64,000 nt of DNA from Sphingomonas sp. LC-1 (GCF_025371035.1 NZ_JANZXB010000002.1:1-64000), one strand, 5' to 3'. Positions 26,524 through 35,261 are shown, counted from the first letter of the stretch. Program-made: numbers and translations. Notes: a model not told the origin generated them from the sequence alone.

Positions 26524-26643
26524 ATCCTCCCCGGCGCCGGGAGGTGGCAGGCCTTCATTCCTGACGGAGGGGTGTAGCCCCTATCGCGAGCGGGACACCC
26601 CTCCACTAGCTTCGCTGGTCCCCCTCCCCTTGCAGGGGAGGAA
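26524..26643. repeat. 120-bp palindromic element, copy 1 (family C)
   Basis: The element begins TCCTCCCCGG, has GGAGGTGGCAGGCC and CTGACGGAGGGGTGT, then the inverted GACACCCCTCCAC, and ends CCCCTCCCCTTGCAGGGGAG then GA. It matches the element at 48148-48267 in order, spacing and length, and partly 39008-39060. It lies directly after the nitronate monooxygenase gene. Confidence 0.85.
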
Positions 26644-26648
26644 TAACT

Positions 26649-27686
26649 TCAGGCCGTGCGCGCGACCAGCGCGGCGGCAGCCTCGGCCATCAGTTGCGCC
26701 AGGATGTCGGCGATCGGCTCTTCCTTCGTGACCATGCCGACCGACTGGCCCGCCATCACCGAGCCATGCTCGACATCGCCGTCGATCACCGCGCGGCGCA
26801 GCGCGCCCGCCCAGTAATGCTCGATCTGGAGTTGTGCCTCGGCCATCGCGACCTTGCCCTCGTCGAGCGACTGGGCGACTTCGCGCTGCTTGGCGGTGAA
26901 CAGCTCGCCGCCCGCATTCTTGAGCGCGCGGACCGGGATGACCGGCAGGCGCGGGTCGATCTGCACGCTCGCCACCGCGTCGCGGGCCGAGGCGCGGATG
27001 AACGCCTTCTTGAAATTGGGATGCGCGATCGATTCGGTCGCGCAGACGAAGCGCGTACCAAGCTGGACGCCCGCGGCGCCCATGTCGAGATAGGCGGCGA
27101 TCGCCTCGCCCCGGCCGATGCCGCCCGCGACGAAGACGGGGACTTGGGCCGCGATCTCGGGCAGCATTTCCTGCGCCAGCACGCTGGTCGAGACGGGGCC
27201 GATATGGCCGCCCGCTTCCATCCCCTCGATCACCAGCGCGTCGACGCCCGAGCGGATCAGCTTCTTGGCGAGGCTGAGCGCGGGGGCGAAGCAGATGACC
27301 TTCGCGCCCGTCTCCTTGATCGCCTCCAGCGCGCCCTTGGGGGGCAGGCCGCCGGCGAGCACGACATGGCCGACCTGGTGACGGCCGCACACCGCGATCA
27401 GGTCGAACAGTTGCGGGTGCATGGTGATCAGGTTCACGCCGAAGGGGCGGCTGGTCATCGCCTTGGTCGCGGCGATTTCCGTGTCGAGCAGTTCGGGCGT
27501 CATCGCGCCGCACGCGATCACGCCGAAGCCGCCGGCATTGGACATGGCGGAGACGAGGTTGCGCTCCGACACCCAGGACATGGCACCCGCCATGATCGCC
27601 ATGTCGGCGCCGAGAAATTCCGCGCCGCGCGCCATGCGGGTGGCGAGACGCTGTTCGCCGGTGGTGGTGTTGAGGGTGTCGGTCAT
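26649..27686 (-). CDS. Nitronate monooxygenase family flavoprotein
   Basis: A 345-residue FMN-dependent TIM-barrel oxidoreductase (2-nitropropane dioxygenase/YrpB type). It shows the N-terminal loop AIMAGAMSWVSERNLVSAMS, AGGFGVIACGAMTPELLDTE, the phosphate-binding regions VFVAGGIGRGEAIAAYLDMG and AAGVQLGTRFVCATES. The family oxidises nitronates or acts as an NAD(P)H:quinone/flavin oxidoreductase. The start is set at 27686 (MTDTLNTTTGEQ), where homology begins; upstream frame to 27896 runs through repeat DNA. Confidence 0.9.
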   Translation of the reverse strand: MTDTLNTTTGEQRLATRMARGAEFLGADMAIMAGAMSWVSERNLVSAMSNAGGFGVIACGAMTPELLDTEIAATKAMTSRPFGVNLITMHPQLFDLIAVCGRHQVGHVVLAGGLPPKGALEAIKETGAKVICFAPALSLAKKLIRSGVDALVIEGMEAGGHIGPVSTSVLAQEMLPEIAAQVPVFVAGGIGRGEAIAAYLDMGAAGVQLGTRFVCATESIAHPNFKKAFIRASARDAVASVQIDPRLPVIPVRALKNAGGELFTAKQREVAQSLDEGKVAMAEAQLQIEHYWAGALRRAVIDGDVEHGSVMAGQSVGMVTKEEPIADILAQLMAEAAAALVARTA

Positions 27687-27726
27687 CGGCGCTCCATGCC
27701 GTGGAGCGCGGCGGACGGCAAGATTT

Positions 27727-27938
27727 GGTTCACGCGAAGCCGCGATGACGCGAAGAGTTTGTTCGCGCGGAGACGCGGAGGCGCGGAGATGATCTGTGCG
27801 CGGCAGCGCCATCACTTCATCAGCGATGGTTGAAAAAGGAGCGGCGGCGCGGCCGGATACACCACCTCCGCGTCTCCGCGCCTCCGCGCGCACCATTTTT
27901 CTTCAAACGCTTCGCGGCTTCGCGGCTTCGCGCGAACC
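27727..27938. repeat. Large imperfect inverted repeat (family D)
   Basis: The left arm 27727-27788 (GGTTCACGCGAAGCCGCG to GACGCGGAGGCGCGGAG) is complementary to the right arm 27866-27938 (CTCCGCGTCTCCGCGCCTCC to CGCGGCTTCGCGCGAACC), around a spacer of about 77 bp. The motif CTCTGCGCCTCTGCGCGAAC at 20130-20149 is related. It sits within the 361-bp gap between the nitronate monooxygenase and lysC, which holds no supported gene. Confidence 0.75.
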
Positions 27939-27950
27939 CATCCCTACGAC

Positions 27951-28030
27951 CGTCATCCCAGCGAAGGCTGGGATCTTTGGCGGGCGGGATCGTATCCGGG
28001 CCAGAGGCCCCAGCCTTCGCTGGGACGACG
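27951..28030. repeat. REP-like inverted repeat (family B variant)
   Basis: CGTCATCCCAGCGAAGGCTG then GGATC (27951-27975) and GGCCCCAGCCTTCGCTGGGA then CGACG (28009-28033) are imperfect inverted copies just downstream of lysC. The common bacterial motif CGTCATCCCAGCGAAGGCTGG is recognisable. Confidence 0.8.
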
Positions 28031-28047
28031 GGGCATCGGTCGGGTCG

Positions 28048-29298
28048 TTACGCCGCCTCGGCGTCCAGACCGTAGGCGGTGTGCAGAACACGCACCGCCA
28101 GTTCGGTATAGTCCTCTTCGATCAGCACGCTGACCTTGATCTCCGAGGTGGTGATCGCAAGGATGTTGATCCCGCGCGCGCCCAGCGTCTGGAACATGGT
28201 CGAGGCGACGCCCGCATGGCTGCGCATGCCGACGCCGACGACCGAGATCTTGGCGACCCGGGTATCGTGGACCAGCGTGGCATAGCCGATCTCGCCGCTC
28301 GCCTTTTCCAGCACGTCCAGGCTGCGCGCGAGGTCCGCCGACGGCACGGTGAAGGTCACGTCGGTCGATCCGGTCGAATGCGCGATGTTCTGGACGATCA
28401 TGTCCACATTGATGCCTGCGTCCGCAAGCGGCGCGAAGATCGAACCCACAGCACCGGGCCGGTCGGGCACGGCGGTCAGGGTGATCTTGGCTTCGTTCTT
28501 GTCATGCGCGATGCCGGTGATGAGCTGGCGTTCCATATCGTCGATTTCCTCTTCGCCCACGATCAACGTGCCGCGATGTCCGTCTTCGTCCCGTGCGTCG
28601 TCGAACGAGCTGAGCACCCGCACGCGCACCTGTTCCTTCATCGCCAGACCCACCGAGCGGGTCTGGAGCACCTTGGCGCCGACGCTGGCGAGTTCCAGCA
28701 TCTCCTCATAGGTGACCTTCGACAGTTTCCGCGCACGGGGCACGATGCGCGGGTCGGTGGTGTAGACGCCGTCGACATCGGTATAGATGTCGCACCGCTC
28801 CGCCTTCATCGCCGCCGCGACCGCGACCGCGCTGGTGTCCGAACCGCCGCGACCCAGCGTCGTGACCCGGTTGCCCTCGGCCACGCCCTGGAAGCCGGGG
28901 ATGACCGCGACCACTCCCGCCGCCAGGCTCTCGTCGAGCGCGGTGGTGTCGATCTCGCCGATCCGCGCTTTGGCGAACGCCGTGTCGGTATGGATCGGCA
29001 ACTGCCACCCCAGCCACGAACGGGCGGGGACGCCCATCGCCTGTAGCGTGATCGCCAGCAGCCCGCTGGTGATCTGTTCGCCCGCCGAGACGACGACGTC
29101 ATATTCCTGGGGATCGTAGAGCGACGAGGCCTCGCGGCAGAAACCAACCAGTCGGTCGGTCTCGCCCGCCATCGCGGAGACGACGACCGCGACCTGATGC
29201 CCAGCCTCCACCTCGCGTTTGACCCGCGCCGCCACGTTGCGGATGCGCTCGATTCCGGCCATCGAGGTGCCGCCGAACTTCATCACGATACGGGCCAT
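28048..29298 (-). CDS. lysC: Aspartate kinase
   Basis: Phosphorylates aspartate, the first step to lysine, threonine and methionine. The 416-residue protein begins MARIVMKFGGTSMAG with the KFGGTS nucleotide motif. It continues with VVSAMAGETDRLVG, GRGGSDTSAVAVAAAMKAER and DVDGVYTTDPRI. Two C-terminal ACT domains follow (ITLTAVPDRPGAVGSIFAPL and ISVVGVGMRSHAGVASTMF), so allosteric feedback by lysine and/or threonine is expected. The start is ATG 29298, divergent from ubiG with a 54-bp gap. The alpha/beta dual-translation arrangement is not evident. Confidence 0.95.
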   Translation of the reverse strand: MARIVMKFGGTSMAGIERIRNVAARVKREVEAGHQVAVVVSAMAGETDRLVGFCREASSLYDPQEYDVVVSAGEQITSGLLAITLQAMGVPARSWLGWQLPIHTDTAFAKARIGEIDTTALDESLAAGVVAVIPGFQGVAEGNRVTTLGRGGSDTSAVAVAAAMKAERCDIYTDVDGVYTTDPRIVPRARKLSKVTYEEMLELASVGAKVLQTRSVGLAMKEQVRVRVLSSFDDARDEDGHRGTLIVGEEEIDDMERQLITGIAHDKNEAKITLTAVPDRPGAVGSIFAPLADAGINVDMIVQNIAHSTGSTDVTFTVPSADLARSLDVLEKASGEIGYATLVHDTRVAKISVVGVGMRSHAGVASTMFQTLGARGINILAITTSEIKVSVLIEEDYTELAVRVLHTAYGLDAEAA

Positions 29299-29352
29299 GC
29301 GGTTTTTGCCAATCTCCTTGGGGTAAAACGGCGGTCCTGATAGGTAGCCCCC

Positions 29353-30090
29353 ATGACGAACGCAAGCCATTTGAACGATTCTACCATTATTGGCGCCGAA
29401 GCCGCACATTTCGGAAAGATGGCGGCCGAGTGGTGGGACCCCAAGGGGTCGAGCGCGATGCTGCACCGGCTCAATCCGCCGCGACTCCGTTATATCCGCG
29501 AGCAGATCGACCTGCATTGGGATGCCGATGGACAGGGTTTCACCCCGCTCAAGGGCAAGCGCGCGCTCGATGTCGGTTGCGGCGCGGGATTGTTGTGCGA
29601 GCCGCTCGCTCGGCTGGGTGCCGAGGTGACGGGGTTGGACGCCGCAGCCGAAAATGTCGCGGTCGCCGCCGCCCATGCCGCCCAGTCGGAACTGAACATC
29701 CATTACCGCGCGGGCAGCGTCGAGGGGCTGGCGGGCGAGACGTTCGACCTCGTCACCTCGCTGGAGGTGATCGAGCATGTCGCCGATCCGGCGCGCTTCG
29801 TGCGCGGTCTGGCCGATGCGCTGGCGCCCGGCGGGCTGATGATCCTGTCGACCCCCAACCGCACGCCGCTGTCGAGGCTGGCGCTCATCACGCTGGCGGA
29901 GGGGACGGGCGCAATCCCCAAGGGCACGCATGACTGGTCGAAATTCCTGACCCCCGACGAACTGACCGCCTTGCTGACCCAGGCGGGACTGACGGTGCGC
30001 GACGTGCGCGGGCTGAGCTATTCGCCGACCAAGGGGTTCATGGTCAGCGACTCGACCGCGCTCGACTATTTCGTCACCGCAACGCGGTAA
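29353..30090 (+). CDS. ubiG: Ubiquinone O-methyltransferase UbiG
   Basis: Performs both O-methylations in ubiquinone synthesis using S-adenosylmethionine. The 245-residue protein has HFGKMAAEWWDPKGSSAMLH (UbiG-specific N-terminus), motif I ALDVGCGAGLLCEPLARLGA, SLEVIEHVADPARFV and the C-terminal HDWSKFLTPDEL. The start ATG at 29353 lies 54 bp from the divergent lysC start, so the two promoters must overlap. No other ubiquinone gene is adjacent. Confidence 0.95.
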   Translation: MTNASHLNDSTIIGAEAAHFGKMAAEWWDPKGSSAMLHRLNPPRLRYIREQIDLHWDADGQGFTPLKGKRALDVGCGAGLLCEPLARLGAEVTGLDAAAENVAVAAAHAAQSELNIHYRAGSVEGLAGETFDLVTSLEVIEHVADPARFVRGLADALAPGGLMILSTPNRTPLSRLALITLAEGTGAIPKGTHDWSKFLTPDELTALLTQAGLTVRDVRGLSYSPTKGFMVSDSTALDYFVTATR

Positions 30091-30123
30091 TTTGGGTTTA
30101 GCCCCTGCTGCAAACCATCGGAC

Positions 30124-30210
30124 CATCCCGGCGACGGCCGGGATTCAGTTGGGGAAGCGCCAATAGTCTCGCCACCGTCTCACCGCTGGACCCCGGCCTT
30201 CGCCGGGGTG
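30124..30210. repeat. REP-like inverted repeat (family B)
   Basis: CATCCCGGCGACGGCCGGGA (30124-30143) followed by TTCAG, and CTGGACCCCGGCCTTCGCCG then GGGTG (30187-30211), form an imperfect inverted pair between ubiG and the GT39-like gene. The right arm closely matches the prfA-prmC element. Confidence 0.8.
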
Positions 30211-30284
30211 GGGCGTGTGGGAGCGGAAGGCCCAATTTTCGTCAAGATCCGCTGCGAGGGGGCGGGTTCCTCTGGATTCACCTC

Positions 30285-31733
30285 ATGTCGTCACGTCCAA
30301 TATCATCCGCGAACCGTCCGGCCGCGTCAGGATCGCACCGCCTCCTGATCCTGCTCGCCGTAGCGATCCTCGCCCGCGTGGCCACCTTCGGCAATCCGGT
30401 GGTCCATGTAGACGAGGAGTTCTACTTTTTCACCGGCCATGCGATGTGGCAGGGCGCGTGGCCCTTCGTCGATGTGTGGGACCGCAAGCCGATCGGGCTG
30501 TTCCTGCTCTATGCCGTGCCCGCCGCATTCGGGTTTCCGGCGGGCATCTGGGCCTATCAGGCGATGGCGCTGGCCAGCGTGGTCGCGACCGGATGGCTGA
30601 TCGCGCGGATGGCGGAGCGGCTCGGCTGGGGCGCGGGCGCGACGGCGGCGGGCATCGCCTATATCCTGTGGCTCAGCCTGCTTGGCGGACAGGGCGGGCA
30701 GGCACCGGTCTTCTACAATCTGCTGGTGATGAGCGCGGCCTGGGCGATCCTCGAATCGGATCGGCGGGGGGGGCGCAGCCTGGGGCTGGCCACGATGGCG
30801 CTGGTCGGATTGGTCCTCCAGATCAAATATTCGGCGGTGTTCGAGGGGATGGTCTTCGGCCTCTGGCTGCTGGGCGGCGAGTGGCGGCGGAGCCGGAGTC
30901 CGGTCGCGCTGATCCTGTACGGCGCGGCGCTGGTCATGGTGTCGCTGGTCCCGACCGCGCTGGCGGCGGGCGTCTATGCCATGATCGGCCAGTGGGACGC
31001 GTTCCTCTACGCCAATTTCCTGTCGATCTTCCACCGCAACCCCGATCCCATCGCGGAGCTGGCGGGCAATCTGGGGCAGATGGTGCTGATCCTCTCCCCC
31101 ATCGTCACGCTGGCGGTGCTGGGCCTCAAACGGGCGGAGCGCGATCGGGAGCGGACCTTCCTCGCGGTCTGGCTGGGCGCGGCCGTGATCGGCGTGCTGC
31201 TGTTCCGGCCGTGGTTCGACCATTATGGCCTGCCGATCCTGCTGCCCGCCTGTACGGCCGCCGCCGCGATGCTGGGTAGCGCGGCGTGGCGGCGGCGCTA
31301 CACCCCTGCCCTATTGCTCACCGTGGCACTGGCCGGGCAGATCGTGCTGTTCAGCCTGCGCCACGAGCGGGGCGAGGCGACCGAGTTCGCCGCGCTTACC
31401 CAGGCGGTCGGCAAGGGGCCGGGCTGTCTGTACGTCTATTCGGGCAGCACCATGCTGTACGTCGCGACCGAGCGATGCACCCTGTCGCGCTGGATCGTGC
31501 CCGCGCATCTCAGCCGCGCGCGCGAGGCCGGAGCCACCGGCGTCGACCAGGATGCCGAGATCACCCGCATCCTTTCGCAACACCCCGCCGTCGTCGTGAT
31601 GCGCCCGCCCTATAATGGCGAGCGGGCGGAGGCCCATGCCCGGATGCTGGCGGCGATGGCGGACGGATACCGGCTGACCGCGAAACTGCCGATGGGCAAT
31701 GAGATGATCAGCGTCTATAAATCCACGCGATGA
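30285..31733 (+). CDS. GT39-like (ArnT/PMT family) glycosyltransferase
   Basis: A 482-residue integral membrane protein with about ten to twelve helices. The first periplasmic loop has VHVDEEFYFFTGHAMWQGAW with adjacent acidic residues. DRKPIGLFLLYAVPAAFGFP follows, the layout of PMT_2/ArnT-type enzymes that use polyprenyl-phosphate sugars as donors. It probably glycosylates a lipid, protein or glycan on the periplasmic side. It overlaps the next gene, a DUF2334 deacetylase-like protein, by four bases (ATGA), so the two likely act together. Donor and acceptor are unknown. Confidence 0.82.
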   Translation: MSSRPISSANRPAASGSHRLLILLAVAILARVATFGNPVVHVDEEFYFFTGHAMWQGAWPFVDVWDRKPIGLFLLYAVPAAFGFPAGIWAYQAMALASVVATGWLIARMAERLGWGAGATAAGIAYILWLSLLGGQGGQAPVFYNLLVMSAAWAILESDRRGGRSLGLATMALVGLVLQIKYSAVFEGMVFGLWLLGGEWRRSRSPVALILYGAALVMVSLVPTALAAGVYAMIGQWDAFLYANFLSIFHRNPDPIAELAGNLGQMVLILSPIVTLAVLGLKRAERDRERTFLAVWLGAAVIGVLLFRPWFDHYGLPILLPACTAAAAMLGSAAWRRRYTPALLLTVALAGQIVLFSLRHERGEATEFAALTQAVGKGPGCLYVYSGSTMLYVATERCTLSRWIVPAHLSRAREAGATGVDQDAEITRILSQHPAVVVMRPPYNGERAEAHARMLAAMADGYRLTAKLPMGNEMISVYKSTR

Positions 31734-32467
31734 AACGCCTTCTCGCCTCGATCCATGACGTGTCCCCCCGGTTCGAGGGGGCGGTCGATGCGCTGTTCGA
31801 CCGGCTGTCAGGGCATCTTGGCGGGCCGCGCCTCGCCATGCTGGTCATCCCCAACCATTGGAACAGCGCGCCCATTGCGCCGGGCACCCCCTTTGCCACC
31901 CGCCTGCGCGACTGGGCGGACATGGGGATCGAGATGTTCGTCCATGGCTGGTCGCACAAGGACGACATGGTCCACACCGACCAGAAGACCGCGCTGAAGG
32001 CCAAGCACATGACCGCGGGCGAAGGCGAGTTCGTCGGCTTGCCCCACGCCGAGGCGCTGCGCCGGATGAAGCGCGGCACCGCCTTGATCGAGGACATTAT
32101 CGGCCGCCGCGCGACCGGCTTCATCGCGCCCGCCTGGCTCTATTCGGACGAGGCGCGGGCGGCGCTGGGCGATGCGGGCTTTGGCTTGGCGGAGGATCAT
32201 TTCCGCGTCTGGACCCCGACCGACGGCAGGATCGTCGCGCGCGGGCCGGTCGTCACCTGGGCGAGTCGCTCGCGCGGGCGGCAATTGAGTTCGCTCGCCG
32301 CCGCCGCCGTGCTGCGCCACGGCCTGCGCCCGACCCCGGTCGCGCGCGTTGCGGTCCATCCGGGCGACAATGGCGTGCCCGCGCTGCTCGACAGTATCGA
32401 CAAGACCTATGCACGGCTGGCGAAGACCCATACGCCGTCGCGCTATGCGGATTTGCTGGCGGCTTAA
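31730..32467 (+). CDS. DUF2334 polysaccharide deacetylase-like protein
   Basis: A 245-residue cytoplasmic-looking protein (no signal peptide). It starts MKRLLASIHDVSPRFEGAVD with the metal-binding HD of NodB-like deacetylases, then EMFVHGWSHKDDMVHTDQKT (H-x3-H) and FIAPAWLYSDEARAAL. These match DUF2334, a branch of the carbohydrate esterase 4 superfamily that N-deacetylates sugars. Co-translation with the GT39-like transferase (ATGA) suggests removal of an N-acetyl group from the same lipid-linked sugar, as ArnD does before ArnT; this parallel is inference. Confidence 0.85.
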   Translation: MKRLLASIHDVSPRFEGAVDALFDRLSGHLGGPRLAMLVIPNHWNSAPIAPGTPFATRLRDWADMGIEMFVHGWSHKDDMVHTDQKTALKAKHMTAGEGEFVGLPHAEALRRMKRGTALIEDIIGRRATGFIAPAWLYSDEARAALGDAGFGLAEDHFRVWTPTDGRIVARGPVVTWASRSRGRQLSSLAAAAVLRHGLRPTPVARVAVHPGDNGVPALLDSIDKTYARLAKTHTPSRYADLLAA

Positions 32468-32475
32468 GCCCCACC

Positions 32476-32566
32476 TCCGTTAGGCCTGAGCGTAGTCGAA
32501 GGCCAAGGGAATCGTTAGCCGCAAGCGTTGAAGCGTGGCCTTCGACTGCGCTCAGGCTGAACGGGG
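32476..32566. repeat. Dispersed inverted repeat (family A)
   Basis: CCGTTAGGCCTGAGCGTAGT then CGAAGGCCA (32477-32505) and TGGCCTTCGACTGCGCTCAG then GCTGAACGGG (32536-32566) are inverted copies. They sit between the convergent DUF2334 and GT4 genes, where the hairpin could end both transcripts. Confidence 0.82.
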
Positions 32567-32583
32567 GCGGGAGAAAGCGAGCC

Positions 32584-33768
32584 TCAGGCCGCTGCCCGCT
32601 CGCCCATCTCCCCATCGAGCAACTGCTGATAGCGTGCGATCAGCGCCTCGGCATGGTCGCGGTCGCTGAACACCTTGGCCGCCGCGACGCGTGCGGCGTT
32701 GCGCAGCACCCGCTGGTCGCGTGACAGGAGCCGCTCGATCGCCTCGGCACAGGCCGCACCGTCGCGCGCGCGGAAGGTCTCGGCGAAGAGCGGGCTGGCG
32801 ACCTCGGCGCACCCGCCATAATCGGGCACCACCAGCGGCAGGCCAGAGGCCAGTGCTTCGGAGGCGACCAGACCGAACGTCTCCGTCTCGCACCCGTGCA
32901 CCAGCGCGTCGCAGCTCGCCATGATCCGCGCCAGGCGCGGGCGGTCATAGACGGGGCGGAACAGGCGGATATGGGGGCTGCCCGCGATGCGCTTTTCCAG
33001 CGTCCGGCTGGCGACGCCGCCGCCGATCAGGATCAGGCCGATCGGGCGGCTCGACGCCACGCGCTCGACCGCGTCGATGACCATCGGCCACCGCTTTTCC
33101 GGGTGATGCCGCCCCAGCCCCAGCAGCAGATGCGCGTCCTCCGGCAAGGCGCATTGGGCAAGGAGCGCGGCGCGCAGTTTATCGTCGCGGTGATCGGGCG
33201 AGAAGAAATGCCGTTCGATCCCCAGCGGAATCCCCTCGTCCACCCGCACCCCGCGCTTGCCCAGCCGCTTCACCAGCGCGGGGCCGTTGGACAGCACCAG
33301 GTCGTAATGGTCGAGGAAGCGGTTCATGTAGCGGCTGTACCAGCTGAACCAGTCCTCCACCCGCTCCTGCGCGACGATGCCGTCCAGCCAGCGGACCGGA
33401 TAGGTGCCGACATTGTCGTTGTGCATGAAGAAGACCTTCTTCGCCCGCCCCTGCCAGCTGGCGACGAACCAGGCGGGCTTGGCGGGTGAAGAGACCTCGA
33501 CGATGTCGGGGTCCAGCTCGTCGAGCAGGCGGCACACGGGGCCTGCATCCCAGAACATGCCGTAATTGGTATCCAAGATCAGGCGCGGCGCCTTGATATA
33601 GATGATCTTGCCGCCGCCCGGACGCTCCTCGACCAGATCCTCTGTGCCGGGGGCGAGGACGATCAGTTCATGGCCCATCTCGGCCAGGATCGCCATCTTG
33701 CGGTCGATATAGGTCCGCACGCCCCCGCCGGTGGGGGAGTAGAATTCATTGACGTCGACAATGCGCAT
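32584..33768 (-). CDS. Family 4 glycosyltransferase
   Basis: A 394-residue retaining GT-B glycosyltransferase. The N-terminal acceptor domain begins MRIVDVNEFYSPTGGGVRTY. The C-terminal donor domain has LLLGLGRHHPEKRWPMVIDA and the E-x7-E segment CETETFGLVASEALASGLPL (about residues 293-312), which binds the nucleotide sugar. Related proteins transfer hexoses to lipid or exopolysaccharide acceptors. It is followed on its own strand by nothing but precedes, in transcription order, the repeat; DUF2141 and a flippase-like protein lie upstream on the same strand, making a probable three-gene unit. Confidence 0.88.
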   Translation of the reverse strand: MRIVDVNEFYSPTGGGVRTYIDRKMAILAEMGHELIVLAPGTEDLVEERPGGGKIIYIKAPRLILDTNYGMFWDAGPVCRLLDELDPDIVEVSSPAKPAWFVASWQGRAKKVFFMHNDNVGTYPVRWLDGIVAQERVEDWFSWYSRYMNRFLDHYDLVLSNGPALVKRLGKRGVRVDEGIPLGIERHFFSPDHRDDKLRAALLAQCALPEDAHLLLGLGRHHPEKRWPMVIDAVERVASSRPIGLILIGGGVASRTLEKRIAGSPHIRLFRPVYDRPRLARIMASCDALVHGCETETFGLVASEALASGLPLVVPDYGGCAEVASPLFAETFRARDGAACAEAIERLLSRDQRVLRNAARVAAAKVFSDRDHAEALIARYQQLLDGEMGERAAA

Positions 33769-33786
33769 CGTCTTTCCGCTCCGCCT

Positions 33787-34317
33787 TCAGTTCGCGTCCA
33801 CCGGACCGAAACCACCCAGCCCGCGCAGATATTGGGCGCGAATGGTCGTCGTCGCCACCCCATTGGGCACATCGATCAGTGCGGAGGCGAGCGGCGGCTT
33901 GCGGCGGCCCAGCTTGGTATTGGCCGGAAAGCCCGCGCCGTCGCTCCAGAAATTGAACTTGTTCTTGCCGTCACGGTCATGGGTGAACAGCAGCGCATAG
34001 CGGCCGGGGCGCGGCACGCGGATGCACATGGCGATCGCCCCGCCCCCCGCCGGGGTCGGCACCGAGACCCGGCGAAACGTCTTGCCCGCGCGCTCCAGCA
34101 CGCCGTCATCGGCCAGGAAATCCTCGTCGTTCGCGGGATAGAGTTCCAGCTTCAGATTGCCCTTGCGATCCTTCAGCCCCTCGATCCGCGCCAGGATTGC
34201 GGGGCCGCCATTGGCACAAGCCGCCGCATCGCTGCCCAGGATCTGCGCCGGCGCGGTTTGCGGCATCGCGACCATGCCCAGGGCGGCTGCCATCATCATC
34301 GTCATCGTGCGGGTCAT
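33787..34317 (-). CDS. DUF2141 exported protein
   Basis: A 176-residue protein with a signal peptide (MMAAALGMVAMPQTAPAQ). The DUF2141 domain includes ARIEGLKDRKGNLKLELYPA, AMCIRVPRPGRYALLFTHDR, KFNFWSDGAGFPANTK and a beta-sandwich-like C-terminus. The family is periplasmic, common in sphingomonads and of unknown role; neighbours here and elsewhere are often glycosyltransferases. Its ATG overlaps the stop of the flippase-like gene. The frame extends to 34626, but the signal peptide fixes the start at 34317. Confidence 0.9.
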   Translation of the reverse strand: MTRTMTMMMAAALGMVAMPQTAPAQILGSDAAACANGGPAILARIEGLKDRKGNLKLELYPANDEDFLADDGVLERAGKTFRRVSVPTPAGGGAIAMCIRVPRPGRYALLFTHDRDGKNKFNFWSDGAGFPANTKLGRRKPPLASALIDVPNGVATTTIRAQYLRGLGGFGPVDAN

Positions 34318-35261
34318 GCCCGTACCCTCTTCACCAGTTCCATCACACCAAAGCCTGCGATCAGGACGACATGGACCAACAGGGTCAGCGCCGCGGTGAA
34401 CGCGATCAGCTCGCTCAACTCCTGATCCTGCCCGATCAACAGGATCGCGAAATTGGCGAAAAGAAGGTCCTTGTTGGGCACCAGCGGCAAACGCGAGACG
34501 AGCAGCCGCGCCGCCGACAGGAAAAGCCACATGCCCAGCGACACGCTCGGCATCCCGTAATGCCAGGCCAGCGCGACGAGCAGCGAGTTGGCGATCAGGC
34601 GGACGCAGTGAACCGTGAAGATCCACCAGAGGGTCTTGCGGTCGAGCGAGAAGACCCGCCGCGAAAAGATCAGGAAGGGCAGGGAGGTCGCCATGACGAT
34701 CGCGATCGATCCCCAGACGAGCCGCAGCTGCTCCGCCGTCAATAATTCGCGCCCAACCGGCAGCGCGAGGCCGATCATGAGCAGCGTGATCGCATTGCCC
34801 GCGATCGCCGACAGAATCCCGACATCCTTGACCGCGCCAAAGGGGGCCGCGACCATCTTCGCATGGGCCCGCGCCCAGGCGTAGAAATAGGCCTCACCCG
34901 AATAGCTGAACGCGACCTCGTTCGCGATCCGCTTGCGAATCAACGCGGCGAGACCGCTGACCGGAATGCCCCACAGGCGGCGGAAGATGATATAGTCGCC
35001 GATCGGCAGCGCCATGTAGAGCCCGACGAACACGACATAGAAAAGCGGGTTGGTCGGCACCGAATGGCTCAACCCCACCAGCCCGCGCCCAAGCAGTTCC
35101 TGGCCCAGGCCGACGACCATCGCGATCGTCAGAAGAGCGCCGATTATGGCGGGCCAGCGCCGCTTGACCGTCTTCAGCGGTTCGAGCGCGGCGATGTCGC
35201 GCGCCACCGGAGCACCGGTCCCGGCCGGCGATCCGACAGGCACGGCCTGTTGCGGGGTCAT
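34314..35261 (-). CDS. Polytopic membrane protein, flippase-like
   Basis: A 315-residue inner-membrane protein with about eight helices: WPAIIGALLTIAMVVGLGQE, PLFYVVFVGLYMALPIGDYI, then a soluble-looking loop IANEVAFSYSGEAYFYAWAR, and a C-terminal run SELIAFTAALTLLVHVVLIA. Layout and size resemble the lysylphosphatidylglycerol-synthase transmembrane/UPF0104 type of lipid flippase, but no diagnostic motif is recognised. Start MTPQQAVPVG at 35261, with GAGA upstream, is preferred over 35351. It heads the DUF2141/GT4 unit and probably handles a lipid-linked substrate. Confidence 0.6.
   Translation of the reverse strand: MTPQQAVPVGSPAGTGAPVARDIAALEPLKTVKRRWPAIIGALLTIAMVVGLGQELLGRGLVGLSHSVPTNPLFYVVFVGLYMALPIGDYIIFRRLWGIPVSGLAALIRKRIANEVAFSYSGEAYFYAWARAHAKMVAAPFGAVKDVGILSAIAGNAITLLMIGLALPVGRELLTAEQLRLVWGSIAIVMATSLPFLIFSRRVFSLDRKTLWWIFTVHCVRLIANSLLVALAWHYGMPSVSLGMWLFLSAARLLVSRLPLVPNKDLLFANFAILLIGQDQELSELIAFTAALTLLVHVVLIAGFGVMELVKRVRA

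Noticed and set aside
27727-27938. CRISPR array
   Set aside because: The repeats are inverted and lack regular spacers; no cas genes are present in the window.
29299-30126. Extension of the lysC frame upstream to 30126
   Set aside because: The sequence before MARIVMKFGGTS is antisense to ubiG and has no aspartate kinase features.
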